DNA of 19,060 bases from Bacteroides_E sp964583185 (GTDB lineage Bacteria > Bacteroidota > Bacteroidia > Bacteroidales > Bacteroidaceae): assembly GCA_964583185.1 (NCBI GenBank), contig CAZOVL010000055.1, positions 1-19,060 of the forward strand, in the 5' to 3' direction. The notes under the pieces are model-generated. The model was not told where the DNA came from and did no database searches. It saw only the letters and a program-made list of their open reading frames with translations. Within the stretch, counting starts at the first letter, position 1. Every line of letters starts with the position of its first letter. Below, piece by piece: positions 14,997-19,060 of this stretch. Made by a program: the position numbers and the translations under genes.

Positions 14997-15319
14997 TTAT
15001 ATTTGTCTAAATATAGTGTACTTTTTCTTATCAAACTTGAGTTCGATAAATCTTGCCTTCTGATTTACAATGAAATAAGGTAATAATTTCGTACTCTTAA
15101 TTAATTGATTCTTAATTATATAACGAAAATATTGCCTTATGGTTTGTTTTGATAAAGTTACTGAAATTTATTGTCTTGTTGATGAGTTTTATATGAGTTT
15201 TGATGCTCAAATCTCTTCATTTTCATTGGAAATAAACCTATGAAAAACATTATTAATATCACAACACCACAGACTAAAGTTTTTCTCGTTAAATACAATT
15301 TAGACAAATTAGTTTCCAG
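14997..15319 (-). pseudogene. Decayed gene A, frameshifted remnant
   Basis: One frame without ATG runs from 15319 to TAA at 15158 and encodes a membrane-type segment (TLVCGVVILIMFFIGLF) with a polar, Gln-rich tail. A TTG at 15307 is the only plausible start. Around 15165 coding-like character moves to another frame that is open to TAA at 14997 and encodes a hydrophilic stretch such as LSKQTIRQYFRYIIKNQ and ARFIELKFDKKKYTIFRQI. Together they suggest a frameshifted gene of about 105 codons or two short remnants. No family is recognised. It lies directly after the fimbrial terminator and upstream of decayed gene B. Confidence 0.35.
15075..15140. repeat. 66-bp imperfect inverted repeat inside decayed gene A
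   Basis: Arms 15075-15092 and 15123-15140 match at 16 of 18 positions (ATAAGGTAATAATTTCGT against the complement of the right arm) around a 30-nt AT-rich loop. No target duplication or transposase is present. It overlaps coding-like sequence, so it may be a chance or secondary structure. Confidence 0.4.
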
Positions 15320-15329
15320 TCATAAATAA

Positions 15330-15368
15330 AAAAGGTGTGCCATAAGTCTTTCGACTGACACACCTTTT
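15330..15368 (-). terminator. Terminator of the fimbrial operon
   Basis: The outer stem AAAAGGTGTG (15330-15339) pairs perfectly with CACACCTTTT (15359-15368), and AGTC (15345-15348) pairs with GACT (15353-15356) at the tip. On the minus strand a T-run (TTTTTTATTTAT) follows. It lies about 100 bp after the stop at 15467. Two more short hairpins, 15423-15439 and its flanks 15403-15451, occupy the 3' untranslated part before it. Confidence 0.8.
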
Positions 15369-15466
15369 AGATAGATTAAAAGCCATTCTCAAATAGAATA
15401 CAACTCGGTCACTTTGAAAAGTAGGTTCCCCCTCAACCTCTCTATCCGAGTATACACAGAATCATA

Positions 15467-16684
15467 TTACTTTTCAACAATTGTTTTCACATTTCTGTAA
15501 TGGTCTTTAGCCTCCGTTTCATTGGCAACTCTCGCATTCACATCTCCGAAATGGAAGTTTATCCGTAGTGGAACTGTGCTTTCATCCATGCCGTTGGAAG
15601 GTCCTAATCGAGTGGATGACGACCAATACCAATGGAGATAAGGGGGATATTCTGTTTCGGGGTAATGAAACATTTTCCAGAGCAATTTATCCGGATCAAG
15701 GATTTTGTCTAAATCAGTAGTTCCATCTCTATAACCATCTTTTTCTTCTTTATAGAAAGGAGTCATCCCCGCATCAACTAACAATTGGTGATAGATGTAT
15801 ATAAGTTGCAACTCACGCATAGTAGGCAGCCTACCTTCCGTAACTCCACCTGCATTATTGTATGCTTCCGTCAAGGTATACTCCTTATCTATAAGATGGT
15901 CAGGGTAATTATTTTCAAAATACATAAAAGCTCCCGGTGAAGATTCGCTATTCGTTTGTTTAATGTATCTATCACTCCCATTCTCCTTTCTATAGACATC
16001 CACTCCATTCACTTGCCAACCTTCTATATTTTTCCAACTATAGTTATGATTATGTTTCCCCCCTCCTGCAGAGTTGCTAGACACATACTTATACCGACTC
16101 CATCCGGTATTGGGCTTACTGGAGGTTTCCGGCGTATAGGTATAAACCAAGGCCTTATCGGTCTTACCATGAGGCTCAACAACCTCTATCTTCTTGGCAA
16201 TATGGTTTTCATCATTCGCATCCTTAAAGTAATCTTCTGTAAGTTTATTTTCCGGATCCATTGTTACCTGCCTCCCGGATACAGGGGGCACAGCCGATTT
16301 GGTATGATTTCTCACACAACGTATGGCAACCTGAGCGTTAGGACCTCTGGATGTTTCCGAGTTAGAGAAACTCATTACCGGGTAATACTTGGGATCAGTC
16401 AGTGAAGTAGCGTCCGTGTTATTCGAACGTTCGGGAAACGACTTAGCCGTTACATCATGATACGTTATCTGCGCTTCCGTATAATTACTTCGAGACAGGT
16501 ATTTAAATGTTGGCCCTACCGCAGGAGCCACCGTCATCGGTGAAGTTTGGCGACTATTGCTGTTGTTCGTAAGCCACAAACCCATCAGCTGACGGCTAGT
16601 AGGAAGATACCAAAGATTAGGGTTGTCCTTCGGATTCTTGCTTTTACAATAGTCAGACAAGGGAATAGCAGGGTCGTACATTTC
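15467..16684 (-). CDS. Fimbrial tip/adhesin-type protein, C-terminal part (5' end in the gap)
   Basis: 405 codons from the gap edge to TAA. Two modules of the LPT-R-L type, seen in FISUMP/DUF1566-like domains, can be read: WYLPTSRQLMGLWL early in the fragment, closed by AQVAIRCVRN, and GRLPTMRELQLIYIYHQLL, closed by HWYWSSSTR. A Gly/Ser/Asn-rich linker lies between. Such C-terminal regions occur in DUF4906-type large fimbrial lipoproteins of Bacteroidales, thought to sit at the fimbrial tip. The fragment most likely continues the gene at 16785-17909; the two are in one frame if the true gap length is a multiple of three. It is the last gene of the operon, ending at the terminator 15330-15368. 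The family name is from memory. Confidence 0.7.
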   Translation of the reverse strand, partial: EMYDPAIPLSDYCKSKNPKDNPNLWYLPTSRQLMGLWLTNNSNSRQTSPMTVAPAVGPTFKYLSRSNYTEAQITYHDVTAKSFPERSNNTDATSLTDPKYYPVMSFSNSETSRGPNAQVAIRCVRNHTKSAVPPVSGRQVTMDPENKLTEDYFKDANDENHIAKKIEVVEPHGKTDKALVYTYTPETSSKPNTGWSRYKYVSSNSAGGGKHNHNYSWKNIEGWQVNGVDVYRKENGSDRYIKQTNSESSPGAFMYFENNYPDHLIDKEYTLTEAYNNAGGVTEGRLPTMRELQLIYIYHQLLVDAGMTPFYKEEKDGYRDGTTDLDKILDPDKLLWKMFHYPETEYPPYLHWYWSSSTRLGPSNGMDESTVPLRINFHFGDVNARVANETEAKDHYRNVKTIVEK

Positions 16685-16784
16685 NNNNNNNNNNNNNNNN
16701 NNNNNNNNNNNNNNNNNNNNNNNNNNNNNNNNNNNNNNNNNNNNNNNNNNNNNNNNNNNNNNNNNNNNNNNNNNNNNNNNNNNN
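16685..16784. other. Assembly gap of 100 N
   Basis: Exactly 100 unknown bases, the usual placeholder for a gap of undetermined length in a scaffold. It lies inside the putative tip-protein gene. Gene calls that read through it, on either strand, are not reliable. Confidence 0.98.
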
Positions 16785-17909
16785 ACTTGCGTCATCAGTC
16801 ATAAGTACAGATAAGAGATAGCGGTAAAAGGTTTTATTACCGGAAAATCCATTTTCATAATAAGACTCTTTACCGTAAACGATAGCTGTACTATTTGTGA
16901 AGGTGATATAATTCCCATTGCCATTAAAGGCATAATCGTATACAAGCATTTCCTCAATAACAATTTTCTTCCCGGTATCATTATATGGATCGGTCTTCGC
17001 CTCTTCTTCATTCTTATAGCCGTATCCTAATACCTCATTGACCTTAACCACATAATGTTTATTACGTTCTATAGACATAAAGTTTGCCTCTTTGTCTCTC
17101 AGGTCAACCCGATAAAAACCCTCGACCCCCTTATACTTTGCTTTAATAATGATATAGGTCTGGTTCGCATCATCGTTGGTAGATTCCGGTAAAAAAACAG
17201 CTATTTTCCGGTTATCATACGATGCGACACCTTCATCAGACTTGTCAGTAGTCGCACTTGCCAGAGGCGTTTGAGAAAAAAGATACCCCTTAGTTCGAAT
17301 GCCAAAAGTACGAAAGCCCAAGAACTCCATCTCATTGCTAGGGGCAAGCGCCACCGAGAGCTTTGCAAAAGAGCGAAGAAGGGGGATTCGGTCAGAAGTG
17401 GATCCCCAAACAGTTCCTTTTGAGAAATCCTTAACACCCAAATCAGCAACCATCGGATAAGCAGTAGCTGTTTGATTCATATCGAACGTTTTTGCTTGTA
17501 ACTCAACCCAGGTTTGCCCTAACCATGAGTTGTCTACTGCAACATTAGCGATTATACGAACATACCCTTTGTTTACCTTTGTAACCGTTGCTTGATAGTG
17601 TAAATCTCCTTTATCACTCATAGGGAGTGCCTCTTTAAGTACGGCTCCCCCCTCATCAAATAATAACAAAGTAACAGTTTCTACTTTATCTTCAATGACC
17701 TTGGCTTCTTCACCTGTATGCGCCCCTCGTGTTTCCGGATAGTAGTTCTCATTAGATACACCCAGCTGGCTGTGGGTGGGTGTTGTCAAATACAACAACA
17801 CTTGTCCTTCCTTCAAATTTTGAGTGGGTTCCATTCGCTCATCTACACAAGCGGATAATAGTAAAACGATTAAAGATACCCATCCAATATAAAGCGTTAT
17901 TCTTCTCAT
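16785..17909 (-). CDS. Fimbrillin-like lipoprotein, N-terminal part (3' end in the gap)
   Basis: 375 codons from the ATG at 17909 to the gap edge. The signal peptide (MRRITLYIGW, hydrophobic core) ends in the lipobox L18-S19-A20-C21. A Pro-Glu-Thr-Arg site (R61, YYPETRGAHTG) follows; in FimA/Mfa-type fimbriae cleavage after an arginine releases the mature subunit, so R61 is a candidate. The N-terminal fimbrillin domain is recognisable by VTLLLFDEGG (79-88), KGYVRIIANVAV, the LRSFAKLSVAL strand and the R-NKHYVVKVNEVLGYG strand. It starts 8 bp after the upstream gene. It is probably the first half of one large tip/adhesin protein with 15467-16684, giving about 780 codons plus the gap. Confidence 0.8.
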
Positions 17910-17917
17910 AATCTTTA

Positions 17918-18580
17918 TTACATTGCTTCTTCAACAAATATGGGGATAATGATATCCGAAAGACCCGAAGTTATCTTTGTATTTTTAAAATGTAAAAACA
18001 TCGGAGGAGGAACCGAGTATTCGGAAAAATCAAGTAGCAGACGGAAGTAACCTCCGGTTAAGTCTATTAGTTCAACAACATCTTCGCCATAAAATTCACC
18101 CTCCGGCTCTTCAGAAACTCCCACAAATTCCATATAACCGGAAGCATCTACATCATGCGATACAAAACTAAAGTGGAGAGTTCCTATTCCATTCTCATCC
18201 AAGATCATCGCTCTTTTTTCCACATTCACAATACTCGGATAAGCCTCTGCGGTTATGTCGACTTCTTCAAAGGGGAGGATTTCTAAATGAACATCTATTA
18301 GGTGCTCATTGAGGGATATTTTCAAGCTATAGTTATCATTCCTTATGATATCAAATATTGCTTTGTCCCCTTTAACGAACTCCATGTAGTTGCCATCGGT
18401 TGTTGTATAGTTTGAAGCAAGAGGTACTTTATAGGTATTTTCAGCATCTCCGGTTTTTGTATGAATCTCTATATAGTTAATATGATTACCCGGAAGAGCC
18501 TCATTCCACTTTAAGCCTGCCGGTTGTATAATCTCCGGTGTGTAAAGTAAATATCTATCAGTAAGTTCTCTAAAAAACAT
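17918..18580 (-). CDS. Fimbrillin-like accessory subunit, C-terminal part after a frameshift
   Basis: 220 codons from an ATG at 18580 that overlaps the end of the upstream frame by 11 bp. The sequence starts in mid-domain (YLLYTPEIIQPAGLKWNEAL) without any signal peptide and continues with the usual fimbrillin strands (INYIEIHTK, YKVPLASNY, FDIIRNDNYSLKISL). A second, acidic beta-rich domain follows to the end. Removing one base from the T6 tract at 18572-18577 joins it directly to the upstream frame (N-N-V-F-R-E-L). It is therefore very probably the second half of the same gene, not a separate gene. It would be exported only as part of the joined protein. The next gene follows after 8 bp. 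Confidence 0.7.
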   Translation of the reverse strand: MFFRELTDRYLLYTPEIIQPAGLKWNEALPGNHINYIEIHTKTGDAENTYKVPLASNYTTTDGNYMEFVKGDKAIFDIIRNDNYSLKISLNEHLIDVHLEILPFEEVDITAEAYPSIVNVEKRAMILDENGIGTLHFSFVSHDVDASGYMEFVGVSEEPEGEFYGEDVVELIDLTGGYFRLLLDFSEYSVPPPMFLHFKNTKITSGLSDIIIPIFVEEAM

Positions 18581-19060
18581 TATTGTTTTTATTCAGGATA
18601 ACCGATTCTTCATCAGCGGTTTGCAATGAGTATTCGTTTACTCCATTTATTAGCTTGACTGACTGAATAGTAGTAGAGGAACTCACATTTATTGTTGCAT
18701 CTATCTTTGCGATGGCTCTATTGAGCAATACATGATCTTCGGCTATACCGTTCTCATTGATGGGTCGGAAAGGAATCGGATTTCTTTCGGAGGTTCCGAT
18801 ATTAGACCCGGTATTTAATTTGATTACTTGATTTCTATAGACCCTGGCCATGGGGAAAAGCTCATACCCTTCGGCATCTCCTTTAGGGCCGGTAAATAGC
18901 TCTGGTGGCAAAGTCCGCAGCTGCTTCAAATAATTATCAGCTGCCTCTCTGCTTCCTAAAGAAGAGGAGGCATTCTCTCCGGCTGTAGGCATATTTGCGA
19001 TAAAGTAAAAGTCATATGTCCCCTGAGGAAAATCAACCACAAAAGAGACTGCTTTATTGA
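18570..19060 (-). CDS. Fimbrillin-like accessory subunit, N-terminal part, cut by the window edge
   Basis: The frame is open to the right edge, so the start and signal peptide are outside; a GTG at 19040 is internal (SFVVDFPQGTYDFYFIANMP), not a start. Residues of the FimA/Mfa superfamily N-domain are visible: YDFYFIANMP, a region with PPELFTGPK, MARVYRNQVIKLN, and the strand LLNRAIAKIDATI. It ends at TAG (18570) right after the T6 tract where the frame should continue into the gene at 17918-18580. The lesion may be a sequencing error, a real mutation or slippage at the homopolymer. The type (FimA/Mfa superfamily, anchor or accessory subunit) is inferred from these patterns. Confidence 0.7.
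   Translation of the reverse strand, partial: NKAVSFVVDFPQGTYDFYFIANMPTAGENASSSLGSREAADNYLKQLRTLPPELFTGPKGDAEGYELFPMARVYRNQVIKLNTGSNIGTSERNPIPFRPINENGIAEDHVLLNRAIAKIDATINVSSSTTIQSVKLINGVNEYSLQTADEESVILNKNNNVF

Noticed and set aside
15075..15140. Miniature transposon (MITE)
   Set aside because: The arms are imperfect, no target-site duplication is visible, and the sequence overlaps coding-like remnants.
15956..16405. 149-codon plus-strand open frame
   Set aside because: It is antisense to the convincing fimbrial tip-type coding sequence and has no recognisable domain.
16547..16804. Open frames reading through the run of N
   Set aside because: The gap length is arbitrary, so frame continuity across it has no meaning.

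Overview
The window looks like a draft-genome scaffold from a low-GC member of the Bacteroidales (Bacteroides/Parabacteroides/Dysgonomonas-like). Reasons: FimA/Mfa-type fimbrillins, DUF4348, DUF3137 and YkuD_2-type L,D-transpeptidase families, a Bacteroides-type promoter (TTTG, 19 bp, TAnnTTTG) and an absence of obvious Shine-Dalgarno sequences. A run of exactly 100 N (16685-16784) marks an assembly gap. No tRNA, rRNA, CRISPR or insertion sequence was recognised.

Layout. (1) 1-740: the 3' end of a murein L,D-transpeptidase gene (+), then a stand-alone non-coding RNA gene on the minus strand. The RNA has a consensus promoter, a long rod-like fold and a hairpin terminator, and is probably 6S RNA. 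(2) 740-5072, minus strand: a lipoprotein (DUF4348), murB, a PhnP-like metallo-hydrolase and a membrane-anchored protein, tightly packed and probably co-transcribed. (3) 5324-6142: ispE (+), divergent from that operon and convergent with galE (6348-7382, minus). A hairpin terminator lies between ispE and galE. (4) 7383-7766: a strong terminator and four tandem copies of a 22-bp-period palindromic repeat. (5) 7767-14222, minus strand: a compact nine-gene cassette. It encodes a small two-TM protein, a 157-aa protein, a 34-aa candidate, LemA, DUF3137, a TM-anchored DUF1266 protein, a two-TM protein, a TPR/YbjN-like/coiled-coil protein and a signal-less trypsin-like protease with a zinc ribbon and a YbjN-like domain. 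(6) 14223-15466: no intact gene, but decayed coding sequence readable in several frames. (7) 15467-19060, minus strand: a fimbrial operon with a frameshifted fimbrillin-like subunit, entering from the right edge, followed by a large putative tip/adhesin lipoprotein interrupted by the gap.

The most interesting unit is the 7767-14222 cassette. Two of its products share a YbjN-like domain, and the set combines membrane proteins (LemA, DUF3137, DUF1266, two others) with an apparently cytoplasmic HtrA-like protease. I infer a membrane-associated stress or quality-control machine, but its function is not known to me. Housekeeping genes here serve peptidoglycan (murB, L,D-transpeptidase), isoprenoid (ispE) and nucleotide-sugar (galE) synthesis.
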